36,866 nt of DNA, taken from Auxenochlorella pyrenoidosa. Lineage: Eukaryota > Chlorophyta > Trebouxiophyceae > Chlorellales > Chlorellaceae. A program made the position numbers and the translations under genes. The notes under the pieces are model-generated. The model was given only the letters and a program-made list of their open reading frames with translations. It was not told the origin of the DNA and did not search any database. Below are positions 12,118-23,618 of this stretch, piece after piece. Location: assembly GCA_001430745.1 (NCBI GenBank), contig KQ481971.1, positions 289,251 through 326,116 on the forward strand, given 5' to 3'. Within the stretch, counting starts at the first letter, position 1; every line of letters starts with the position of its first letter.

Positions 12118-12578
12118 CCGCCCTCGATCAATCTCGGGCAACCATACGGAACATGCAGGAACGATTGATCTGCGGATATAAGTCCCAATGCTTGAGAGGC
12201 AATGCTCCCCGCGCTGTGGCGGCAGCCTGGTGCGGGCAACGGCAATGCAGGCAGGTCGCAGCCTGGGCCAATGGTGCGCAGAATGGCTGTGCTAAGCTTG
12301 CCAGTAAAACACCGGCAGGTCCAATCAACACACACAAGGAACTTGGGTCATCGAAGGCCCGAGCGTTTATGCTGGCTTCGACAAAGTCTGCAAATGCAAA
12401 GCCCCGTTAAATGGACCGAGGAGCATCCCTTGCTCCCCTCTTTCCCTGCCTCTCAGAAATTACAAAGGCAGTACCATCATCACGAATTGCAATGAAAGAT
12501 GCATGCCGCGCATGGCCGCGGCCGACTCGGCGCGGCGCCCCCGGCGGCGTGGCCCAGCCCTGCACATCGACTCGCGGC
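12118..12578. other. Intergenic: HIT 3' flank and SGNH upstream region
   Basis: Between the hydrolase start (12117) and the HIT gene stop (12579), both on the minus strand. It contains a TGTAA signal for the HIT transcript at 12460-12464. Nothing coding was recognised. Confidence 0.5.
12460..12464 (-). terminator. TGTAA poly(A) signal for the HIT gene
   Basis: TTACA on the plus strand gives TGTAA on the minus strand, about 115 bases past the HIT stop codon. TGTAA is the usual chlorophyte polyadenylation signal. Distance and strand fit; a five-base match alone is weak evidence. Confidence 0.6.
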
Positions 12579-13955
<1,377 letters not shown>

Positions 13956-14099
13956 CACCACTGTGCCGATGACGCGGTGAGCAGCGCGATCGCTCGCTTT
14001 GGGAACCCTGCAAGCGTGGCAAGCTGCTGCGTCTGCTTTCGACAATTCTGGCTGCAAGCAATCATGCATGTGGCGTTTGCGCATTTCGATGACTTGAAC
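13956..14099. promoter_or_regulatory. Short divergent promoter region, HIT / aldo-keto reductase
   Basis: Only about 145 bp separate the HIT ATG (13955, minus) from the most likely aldo/keto reductase ATG (14100, plus); with the downstream ATG at 14229 the gap is 273 bp. Both genes must start transcription within or near this space. I could not identify a convincing TATA box. Confidence 0.45.
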
Positions 14100-16970
14100 A
14101 TGATCTGTAGACTGTCTCAGAATCCACAACCGACGGAATGGGCCGCCCCCGAGACCGGCCCAGTGCCGGTCTCCACCCTGCGGCCGCCCCGCAAGCGTAG
14201 GCGACTGGTGACAGCTCGAGGGGTTGGGATGCGGCAGCTAGGGAGCACCGATCTGCAGGTGCCTTCCCTTTGCTTCGGTGAGCTGCCCGCCGCCGGCTGC
14301 CGCCACCGCTGCCCACGAGGGAAGCTTTGGCATGTCGTCCTTCTGCCTGCCGGGGCCTGCTTGCCAGCATGGGAAGAAATCAGGTAGCTCTCCTGGTCAA
14401 TACCTGCAGGAACCATGCTGTTTGGGGAGAGCACGCCGCCCCAGCTGGCAGACCGCCTGCTCAGCCAGTGCGCCGAGGCGGGGGTCAACTTCTTTGACAC
14501 GGCAGAGATGTACCCAGTGCCGCAGCGCGCTGAGACGCAGGTCAGTTGCAGGTCAGCAAAGGCGCTCGGAGGGCCGGGCCCGTCAGGTCCCCGGGAGTGG
14601 TGTATGCCAGGGCGGCTGCGGTGCCGCTTGCCTGGGTGCGTCGATGCGTCCGGCTCGAGGCTTTGGGTGGTCTGGGAGGCGGTGCACACACGACAGCGGC
14701 TGCCGAGCTCAGCAAGCTGTCTCTCCATGGAGAGCGCCTGAAAGAGAATGCATGCGTGACAGCGCGGCTGGCCGCAGGGCGGCGGGGCGCCACCAGCCTC
14801 AACTATGATGAAGCGCACCCCCTGGTGTAGCCCGGCTGCAGTGCATCGCAGAGGGGCCCCAGGCTGGCTGGCTGCGCATGCGCAATCGCCTGCTGTGCTC
14901 CCACCCAGAGCCGCTCGTTCGCTGCAGGGCCGCTCAGAGGAGATTCTGGGCGCCTGGCTGCGCCGCCAGCCACGCGGACGGGATGCCTTCATTGTCGCCA
15001 CCAAGGTGGCAGGGCCGGGCGGCATGGACTGGCTGCGTGGCGGCCCCGCCAGGCTGGACGGCGCCAACATCACAGCCGCGCTGGATGCCAGCCTGGCACG
15101 GCTGGGCACCGACTACGTCGACCTGCTGCAGCTGCACTGGCCAGACAGGTGCGCCGTGCCGCTGCCCTTTGGCCCCGTGCCCTGCGGCGTGAGCTAGGCG
15201 GCGGCAGCACTCGCCACTGCACCCTTTGTTTTGGATCTGGTGCTGTGCGCACTGGATGCTTCCCATCGATGACAGCTGTCACAGTTTGGGCCCATTGGCA
15301 GGGGGGGCCCAAGGTTGCGTAAGCACCCGCGGCCCGTCCTGTGTTCCATTGTCTTCCGCCACCTTTCCCAGCCTTTTGAGCGCTGCACCCTGTCTCCTGC
15401 AGGTATGTCCCAATGTTTGGAGACCTGGAGTACGACCCGTCCATGGCCTATGCCGCCTGCAGCTTTGAGGAGCAGCTGGGTGCCCTGGGGCGGGCAGTCG
15501 AGGCGGGCAAGGTGAGGCGCCCCTGTCCCTGAGCTGCTGGCTCCGCCTCCCGCTACCGCCGCCCGCTGCGTCCACTCGCATTCGTCATGAGGAGCAGCCC
15601 AAGCGAGAGCGTCCAGGCAGGCACAGCGAGGGGCGGCAATGAGCAGGCTCCTCCCAGCCTTGGAGGCACCAGTCGCAGCCTCCCACGGTTTCTCTTCCAG
15701 ATTGATTTTGACTTTTCAATGAAGTGATCAAGCTGGTGGTCCCCCCCTCTTGCCCCCACCCAAGGTGCGTTACGTGGGCCTCAGCAACGAGACGCCATAC
15801 GGCCTGATGCGCTTCTGCCAGCTGGGTGAGCACGCAGCAGCTGGCCAGCTGCTGGGCGGCAGCCGGGTCTCATCAACGCCGATGCCTGGGGGTGCCAACG
15901 CATGCTGCACCGCCTGTTTCGCATCTCCTGGCGGCTCCCCCATGTGCCTTCCAAACTGGGCCCCCACCCTCGGTCTTCCTGTGCGCAGCCGCGGCCGACC
16001 CAGGCCTGCCACGCGTTGCCTCCCTGCAAAACGCGTACAGCCTGCTGTGCCGCACCTTTGACGCCGGCCTGGCAGAGTGCTGCCACGTGGAGGGGGTGTC
16101 CCTGCTGGCCTACTCGCCGCTGGCCATGGGGCTGCTAAGCGGCAAGTACCTGTCGGCTGATGGCGGGCCGCCCGATGCGCGGTGAGCCACAGGGGTGGGT
16201 GGGCGGGGATGGCGTGCCGCGTGGCCTGGCCGCTGCTCCCACCTGCCATGCCTCGGCATGATCGCGTGTGTCAGCTTGGACACACCACATTGCGTCCGAC
16301 AGCGGCGCAGGGGCCAGCTGAGCAGCACACGGGCCAGCGCGCTCGGCTGCAGAGGCGGCGCCTGCTCCACCAGCCACGCCCGCCTCCCTGCAGGCTGAAC
16401 AGGTACAAGGGGCGGTACGCCGAGGCGGAGTCGAGGTATGGCCCAAAGCCCAACGTGCGGGAAGCAGGTGCGCTGGGTGGTGGCAGGGCGATGGGTGGGT
16501 GGGTGGATGGGTGGGCCCCTGGGTACCGGCGAGGCCACAGACAACAGGGACAAGAGGGAAGTGGATCCAGCCCTGACGCATTGGATTTTGTTGGAGCATG
16601 GGAGGTGCAGGTACAGCGCTCCAGGCTCCAGCCTGGACCAACTGAAGCAGAACGACAGCAGCCTTCAGCTCGCAGCTGCAGCCCTGGATCGAGCCGTCCA
16701 GCGCCACCCAGGGCTGTGCCCGCCCCCGCCATGACCTCCCCTGCAGTGGCCGCCTACTGTGCGCTTGCCACCGACTGGGGCCTGTCGCCGGCCTCGCTGG
16801 CGCTGCGTTTTGTGCTGGGGCACCCGCTGGTCGCATCTGCGGTGGTGGGAGCCACCAGCGAGGGGCAGCTGGCGGAGCTGGTGGCGGCTGCAGAGGCCCC
16901 GCCGTTGCAGGACGAGCTTGTGGAAGCGATCGATGGAATACACCAGCGGCTGCCAAACCCGACGCCGTGA
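14100..16970 (+). CDS. Plastid-type aldo/keto reductase (Tas-like, AKR superfamily)
   Basis: NADPH-dependent carbonyl reductase of the AKR superfamily, closest in block order to E. coli Tas and the Arabidopsis At1g04420 type. Eight exons join in phase: MRQLGSTDLQVPSLCFG (14229-14279), TMLFGESTPP to NFFDTAEMYPVPQRAETQ (14412-14539), GRSEEILGAWLRRQP to LLQLHWPDR (14929-15149), YVPMFGDLEYDPS to GRAVEAGK, VRYVGLSNETPYGLMRF, LPRVASLQNAYSLLCRTF to LLAYSPLAMGLLSGKYL, LNRYKGRYAEAESRYG, and VAAYCALATDWGLSPASLAL to the TGA at 16968. The catalytic tetrad Asp, Tyr, Lys and His is visible in FFDTAEMY, VATKV and LQLHW. ATG 14100 gives a roughly 43-residue basic leader consistent with a transit peptide; ATG 14229 starts at the conserved core and 14064 is also in frame. 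The physiological substrate is unknown. Confidence 0.92.
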
Positions 16971-17328
16971 GTGCGCTGATAATGGCGGCTATTCTAGAGC
17001 AAAGTTGGCAACATTGATACAAGTGATACAAGTACTGCCATTTAACTGCCATTTGATTCGATTCTGGTTCATGCTACTGGTTCATGCTTGAGCATCGATT
17101 GCCACATGCGGGCTAACAAATGTGAGGGCATTCGGCATGCAGGTGGCACATCATTGTGAATTTGCTTCAGCTGAGGGATGGTTGGTGAACGCCCTCAACC
17201 ATCCGTGCTTGAAACCTGCATGCTGCACGGCGCTGGCAGCAACCAGCGGTAGCGGGCGCAGCATCGTCCAGTCCTAGAGAGAGAGAGCTTCAGTCCTAGC
17301 TGTTACCGATCAGAGTTTCTCTCACACA
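16971..17328. other. Intergenic between two plus-strand genes
   Basis: Noticeably more AT-rich than the flanking coding DNA. It holds the 3' flank of the aldo/keto reductase and the promoter/5' UTR of the next gene. A short GA repeat (about 17276-17287) precedes the downstream ATG by some 40 bases. No TGTAA was seen here. Confidence 0.5.
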
Positions 17329-20300
17329 ATGAACGCTTCTGGGGGTGGTGGGGAGGCCTCCCAGCCCCCAGGCGAAGGGGCAAACCCCTTCCCGCCGGAC
17401 CGGCCGGGCAAGCGGGCGCTTTGGGAGCTGTTGGCGCACCATTACCCTCAGGGCGCCACGATGGCGACCCTTGCCGACGACCCGCGGCTGCAGGAGGTGA
17501 GCAGGCCGGCCCGTGAGCGCCGTTTGCAGCTCGCAGCCCTGGTGTGATGGCTAACCTCTCTGCTGAGAACGATCAAGCCAACTGGGACGTGGCCGCCTGC
17601 CTGCGAAACTTGTTGCTGCCGCTCTCGCTCCGCCGCCGTTGCTCGCCTGTGAACCCCTGTGTGCCCTGCTCCTCGACCTTGCAGCTCTGGCCTGGTCTAG
17701 CCAAAGGCAAAAGCAGGAAAACCAAGGTGTGTGAGGTCGACAACTCGCCCGGGTGTTCTTTGCACACTTCTGTGACTGCACGTGCTCTGCGCCTCTGTGC
17801 CTTACGGGGTATGCTCTGCGCGGGGTATCTCGATGCTTGCATCTCGCCCATCCTTGCCAGCCCCCGCCTCAAACTTGTGCAGATTGGTGGGGAGCTAGGC
17901 AGTGACAGGGGGAAGCACTTTGTCAAGGTGGCGGTCGAAGGCGCAGAACTGTGGGTGCTGCGCACGCTGGCGCAGCATGCTGCGGCACCCGTCCCGGCAG
18001 GCGCAGCAGCACCCGTCCCGGCAGCAGGGGAGGTGCCTGCAGCTGCGTCACCCAGGGCGGCCAAGGCGGCGGCGAGGGCGGCGGCAGCGGGTGGCGGCAG
18101 CGGGCACGTCGTGCTGGGCAACACGAGCGAGGCGCCGCGGTGGCGTGCTGCCACTGCCGAGTTTCTGGAGAAGCACTTGTTGCGGTGCCACGTCAGCGTG
18201 GGGTGGGAGGGCCCGCAGCAGTTCTACGAAGGTCGCATCATTGGTGAGGCCGCTTTTGGGCAGCATGCTGCCAAGCCCTGCCGGTTGCGCTGCTTGAAGA
18301 TGCAGGGCTGGCAGCCTCGGCTCGCCGCAGACTGTTTCCCCCTGGCTCCTCCGCTGCCTGTGCATGACGCAAGCCTGCTACAAACGACCGCTGCAAGAGG
18401 TGCCCTGTTGTGGCCCTGTGACAGGGCCAGCGCCGTGTCTGCAGGCCCTTCTTCCTGCCCGCTCATCTCCCAGCCTGCCAGCCAGCTCGTCTGCATGTGC
18501 CGCGCTCCTCTGCTGCGCCATATGCGCGGCCTTTAGCGCGGTGCAGCCTTGGGAGTGTGCGTGCGCACGATGCACCGCCTTTCCGAGTTCAACTCAACCC
18601 CCCACCAGCTCGCTCTCTCTGCAGAGATCCTATGGGAGGCGATGGCGCCCCCCGAGGGCCCCCTGCTGCTGCTGAAAGTCCTGTACGACGACCAGCAGGG
18701 TGGGTGTGCCGCCCACTTGGTTGTACACAGCGGTGGACCGCAGAGGGTGTGCGCGCCCGTGCGCCAGGCCGGCGACCAAGAGGCCTCGGGGTGTGATTGA
18801 GCCGCGCCCGCAGCAGCACGCGCTGGCACCAGCTCTCTTGCCGCTGAGCTGCCGCCGCCACCAGCCACACCGCCCTGGCCGCCATCGTGCTTCCCATTCC
18901 CTCCCCTGGGCTTGCAGAGGAGTGGATCCAGCCGACATCATTCCATGTGGCGGGGGCAGAGGCCGAGACGGTGCGCTCCGCTTCCATCTCGAAAGCTGCA
19001 GCACGCCGTGCAATGCCTGCGTCTGCATCTCCATGCCTGTCTGGTGCGGCCTTGGCCAGCGGCGGCCGGCCGATGCGGACAGCAAAGCTGTTGCGGCCAG
19101 GCAAGTACAAGCCTCCTTGGGGCCGCAGAGCCGTAACTCTCAACCATCCCGCCCGCTGCGCAGATGGTGGTGGTTGAGCGGTTTGCGGTGTACATCTGGG
19201 ACCCTTCCCTGCGCCGCTACGTACCAGACCCCCACCAGGGGGAGGAGCCGCCAGAGGCAGCGCAGGACGCCGCGGCGCCAGCAGCAGGGACAACGACTGC
19301 CGCTGCTGCGGCACCGGCAGGCCAGCAGCAGCAGCAGCAGGGCCAGGCGGGGGCCGACCGGGGGCAGCCGGCGGGCGGCCCGCGGGCCAGCCACAGCGGC
19401 AGCGGCGGGAAGCGGCGCCGGCCGGCAGAGGGGGACCGCACCCGTGGCCGCTGGTGGCAGCAGGCAGTTACTGGGGAGCGCGACGCCTCCTCCCCCTTGG
19501 CCTCTGTGCCCGGCACTGCAGGCGGGTCGCCAGATTCGGTCCCACAGGGGCCAGCGGCAGGGCAGGAGGGCGAACAGGCGCAGGCTGCGGCAGCTGGGGC
19601 GGCTGGGGCCGGCCAGCCGATCCCAGCAGCAGAGGCAGCTGCTGCGGCAGAGCAGTCGGCCACATTCGCAGGGTCAGCAGGCACAGCAGCCGGCACAGGG
19701 CAGCCTGCTCTCCAGCAGCCAGCGCAGCAGCAGCAGCAGGAGCAGGACCGAGCCGCCATGCAGGGGCAGCAGCGAGGGGCGCACCAGAGGCAGGCGCAAC
19801 CAGCGGAGCAGTCGCAGCAGCAGGGGGGGCAGCAGGAGCAGGCGCAGCACGCTGCGGCGCTGGAGCGAACGCAGCAAGACACGCAGGCACCGTCGCAGCA
19901 CCAGGAGCGCGAGCTGGCTGCAAGAGAGAAGCGAAGGTCTGGTTCAGCGCTAGCCTCCCCTCCGCTGTCCCCTCACAAGATGCAGGCGCAAATGGCAGAG
20001 GCGGCAGCAGTGACTGCAGGCAGGCCGTCCGAGCAGCAGGTGGCAGGCGAAAAGAAGCGGCAGCGAGATGCAGAGCAGGCAGAGCAGTTGCCGCAGGCAC
20101 ACAACCAGCAGCAGCCCCCCGGAAAGCGGCCAAGGAGCGGCGCCCCTTCTGCGCCTGCTGTGCCAGCTTCAAAGGGCTTCACCATCCCCAAGCGCGCGCC
20201 GGCCGCCGCAGCATGCCAGGGGCCAGCGGCTGCAGCGGCACCTGCGGCAGGCGGCTTCACCATCCCCAAGCGCGCGCCACCCGCTGCAGCACCGGCTGCA

Positions 20301-23047
20301 GCAGCCGAGGAGGCAGCAAGAGGCGCTGGCACCAAGGGCAAGCCGACTGTGGCAGGCGCGCCTTTCCGCATCCCCAAGGCGGCGCCACCAGCAGCAGGCG
20401 GCGCGCCAGCCTCAGATGACCTTCCTGGCGGAAGCGCCGGCAGCAAGCTGCTGCGTTTGCACCAGGACGAGGGGCCGACAGGCAATCAGCACGCGCAGCA
20501 CCCGCAGCGCGGCCGCGCCGAGCCTGCCCGACGAGAGAGGCACGAGCACCAGCAGCATCCACAGCAGCAGCGCCAGCAGCCGGCGGAACGGCATGGGCGG
20601 CAAGAGCCAGCGTCTCCGCCCGCCCCACGCCAGCAGCAGCAGCAGCAGCAGGCGGAGAAGCGCCGCCCGCGCTCACCTGCTGCCGACCCCGCCCCCCAGG
20701 CAGGCCACCACCTGCTGCGGCGGTCAACCTCTCTGATTGCCCGGTGCGACCGGCGTTCATGGACAGCCCGTGTGCTTTGCACGTGTCCCAAGCCTTCATT
20801 TCAGCCCTTGTTGGCAAACCCCTGGCAGCCCCTGCCGGTGCCCTCTCCATGGCCCCCCGACCTGTCGATCTCCCCCGCCTTCCCTTGAGCACAGGAATAT
20901 GGGCCTGGTGCGCTGGGCCGCCCCTGCTTCCGAAGCTGCCCTGCCCACACCTGCCGCGACTCAGGCCGCGGCCAGCCAGCCGCCGCTGCAGGCGCTGCGC
21001 GACAGGCTGGCCGCCGCCGGGCCCTGGCCCGGGGGCGACTCGCCCGGGGCCCGGCAGGCGGCGCTGCCAGCGGGGACCCACCACGGCCGCATCTTCATCT
21101 CCAAGCGCGAAACCCTCAGTGCCTGCTTCGAGCGCGGCCTGTTTGTCAGCAACAGGTGCGCCGCTGCTGGGCGCCAGCACACGCGTTGCCAAGCCAGCCA
21201 GCCAGCCAGGGTGCTGGGTTCCGGCAGCGCAGGGTCGGCGGACGAGGTGCGCTGGCGGCAGATGGATGCTGCTGTGCACGCCCTGTTGACATCAACACGT
21301 TGGATTGCCACCCCCGCTGGCTGACCCCATCGCTGCCCCACGTTGCTGCCCCCTCTTGCCCCGCCGCCCCCGCTGCCGCCCGCGCAGCCCGCTGGACCTG
21401 GAGGGCCTGCAGGAGGGCATGCTGGCGGTGATGCACAGCCTGGACGAGCGCCTGGTCTACGGCACCTTCCGGGTGCGCCCTTTGTGGAGTCTAGAGGCTT
21501 CAGTCAGAACACTTTGATTTTAATTCCCGGAAGGTGCCCCCGCCCTTGCGCCCTGCTGCGTGGGCGGGGCGGGGCGAGGCCTGGGCAGCGTGGCGGGGCC
21601 AGCGAATCGAGACAGCCGTCGGCGGGTGCTCGCCCTGGTGGTGTGGGCATGCGGCCGGGCAGCGCGTTGGCCGCGGTGCACGCAGCGCAGCGTGTGGCGG
21701 GAAGGGGGGTTTGCGCCGCCCCCCACCGAGCAGCGCCCCCCCCTTGGCCCCCGGCCTGCAGGTCCTGGCCTGGGGCCGGCGGCTCGACCCCTCCTTCCCG
21801 CTGCCCGATTTCCAGTACCACGTGCGGGTGCAGCCGCTGCGCCTGTTCCAGGCAAGCCTAGGCCCGCACGGGGCGCGGCTGCTCATCGGCCCAGATCTGC
21901 GGCCTGGTGGCCAGCCGCCGGCCCGTCTGCTCAAGGGAGCACCCGCTGCCTGGCAAGGCGCCAGATGCCTCGTGCTGACGCTTGTTTGGACATGCCCCCC
22001 TTCTTGGGTGGGCCATCAAGAGCACGTGCGCGGCTTGTTACGGCCTCTCTTAACCTCCCCACCCACCACCACACCACCCAACTCACNNNNNNNNNNNNNN
22101 NNNNNNNNNNNNNNNNNNNNNNNNNNNNNNNNNNNNNNNNNNNNNNNNNNNNNNNNNNNNNNNNNNNNNNNNNNNNNNNNNNNNNNNNNNNNNNNNNNNN
22201 NNNNNNNNNNNNNNNNNNNNNNNNNNNNNNNNNNNNNNNNNNNNNNNNNNNNNNNNNNNNNNNNNNNNNNNNNNNNNNNNNNNNNNNNNNNNNNNNNNNN
22301 NNNNNNNNNNNNNNNNNNNNNNNNNNNNNNNNNNNNNNNNNNNNNNNNNNNNNNNNNNNNNNNNNNNNNNNNNNNNNNNNNNNNNNNNNNNNNNNNNNCC
22401 CACCACACACACACACCCCCACTCACCCACCCCCCGCAGCCGCTGCCGGCCGACCTGCTGGACGCCTTCTGCGAGCGCAAGCTGCACCCCAAGAGCGGCG
22501 AGCGCATGAAGTTCTTCGACCGCCACCTCAGCCAGAAGCAGTGCAGGCAGGCGCGTGCGTGGGGGATGGCTCGCAGGCAGTGGCGGGGCCACGCTGCAAA
22601 GCTGCCGGCAGCTGCCAGCCCAGCCGCAAGCAGCGCGCAGGGAGTGAACACCTCTGCTTGCCACCCAATCAGCATTCAGCTCTGCGCGATCTCCATGCGA
22701 GCCCATCTCGCCCGCCTGGACGCCTGCTTGAGCATCGGCCCCTCTCCTGCCTGCCTGCCGGCAGCCCGCAACCTCCAGCCCAGCGCTCCAGCGTGTCCCT
22801 GCTCCTCGCGCCGCACTCAATCACTGCACGCCCCCCTCCCGCCCCTGCCTGCCCGCAGCTCTGGGCGCTGCTGCAGTTCTACTGCGACAAGCTGCACCCC
22901 GAGCTGGACATGCGCCACCGCTTTGGCAGCGCCTTTGGGGAGGGCTGGCAGAAGCTGTTGGAGGCGGGTCGGGCAGGCGAGGCAGGCGGCGCTGCCAGCA
23001 ACGACAAGCACGGTGGCGGGGGCCGGCCGGCCGGCGGCGGGGGTTGA
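17329..23047 (+). CDS. Large low-complexity protein with Tudor-like and C-terminal DCD domains
   Basis: Probably a nuclear or stress-related adaptor. Exon 1 (17329-17496) encodes a conserved-looking block, RALWELLAHHYPQGATMATL. Exon 2 (17883-18243) encodes FVKVAVEGAELWVLRTLAQH and begins a Tudor-like unit, HVSVGWEGPQQFYEGRII, which continues in phase through EILWEAMAPPEGPLLLLKVL, YDDQQ and EEWIQPTSFHVAG (about 18624-18960). The next exon begins near 19164 (VVVERFAVYIWDPSLRRYVP), then runs into about 500 Gln/Ala/Pro/Ser-rich residues. A phase-2 intron leads to NMGLVRWAAP (about 20898). The C-terminal part matches the plant DCD pattern: GRIFISKRETLSACFERGLF, LDLEGLQEGMLAVMHSLDER, LVYGTFR, FQYHVRVQPLRLF, LPADLLDAFCERKLHPKSGE, MKFFDRHLSQKQ and LWALLQFYCDKL. 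The stop is TGA 23045-23047. The model crosses an assembly gap, and the exon after QKQ is not resolved at its donor. Two adjacent genes cannot be fully excluded, but reading phases agree with one gene. Confidence 0.68.
19300..20690 (+). repeat. CAG/GCA-rich coding region (poly-Q, poly-A, Q/E/R-rich)
   Basis: Long in-frame stretch dominated by CAG and GCA codons, giving repeated QQQQ and AAA runs, some charged KR and RER segments, and scattered QEQAQ units. It is part of the long exon of the Tudor-DCD gene. All three frames stay open over much of it because of the codon composition, so overlapping open frames here are artefacts. Confidence 0.75.
20173..20388 (+). repeat. Three-copy GFTIPKRAP peptide repeat
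   Basis: Two identical copies (KGFTIPKRAP near 20174 and GGFTIPKRAP near 20253) and a diverged third (APFRIPKAAP near 20358) are spaced by Ala/Pro-rich linkers of 18 and about 27 residues. The nucleotide sequence of the first two cores is nearly identical. Aromatic-x-Ile-Pro-Lys motifs in disordered linkers usually act as short binding sites; the partner is unknown. Confidence 0.8.
22087..22398. other. Assembly gap (312 N)
   Basis: A run of 312 undetermined bases inside an intron between the FQYHVRVQPLRLF exon and the LPADLLDAF exon of the Tudor-DCD gene. Both flanks are CA/CCAC-rich (about 22060-22086 and 22399-22438), so the missing sequence is probably an expanded simple repeat. The true size is unknown. 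Confidence 0.9.
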
Positions 23048-23618
23048 TTGGCATTGAGATGCGCTGCTGCCTACAGGTCTCCATGCTCGTAACGTACCGT
23101 ACCTTCCTTCCGCATTATCCTCTGGTCCTGCTTGTTTTCGCCCTTGCATCTCTAACCTCTTGACAGCTTCCTCTTGCCCAGCCTGACCCAGAAGCTGCTG
23201 CTCAGTGTGGTGCCGCTGCTGCCCCACAAGAGCGGAGCCGGTTGTAAGGCCAGTTGGCCTAGCATTTGGACACACATGCAGGAGGGTCTGGCAGAAGATG
23301 GGTCTTGGAACACATTGCATCGCTAATGAAACATGAAAGAGGCAGGGAGATGTGGGTGAGTTGGCAAGGGGTGGCATGAAGTGATGGACAGGCAAGATGT
23401 GGCTCATTTGGATCCAGACTCCGGACTCCTCTTACTCCATGTGCGCACATGAGATCGGAGGTCTTGTTTGTCAGCCTTCAAAACAGGCGAGCCCCTCAGC
23501 CTAAGAATGCCCGTTCAGCTGCCCCTGTATCCATGGCAGCAGCCATAGAATCGATGCGGCGCTTGGGGGCACGCCAAGCGCATGCCCCTGCCCTTCTCCC
23601 GAACGCTGCCCTGGCGCT
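23048..23618. other. Convergent intergenic region (Tudor-DCD gene / PETC)
   Basis: Two genes point at each other across this 571-base stretch. It contains a plus-strand TGTAA at 23243-23247 for the upstream gene. I see no TTACA for PETC and no coding block. Confidence 0.5.
23243..23247 (+). terminator. TGTAA poly(A) signal of the Tudor-DCD gene
   Basis: TGTAA on the sense strand about 195 bases after the TGA stop at 23045-23047, a typical position for chlorophyte polyadenylation. It is a five-base match, so support comes mainly from position and strand. Confidence 0.55.

Noticed and set aside
19217..19882. Minus-strand cysteine- and alanine-rich open frame that looks like a Cys-rich protein
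   Set aside because: Caused by reading the CAG/GCA codon region backwards; no domain and no splice or start support.
19454..20419. Alternate-frame plus-strand open frames over the Gln-rich exon
   Set aside because: All frames stay open in this codon-repetitive stretch; only the frame with FTIPKRAP and the flanking conserved joins is consistent.
21534..23057. Open frames running through the N run
   Set aside because: They read undetermined bases as codons and cross clear introns.
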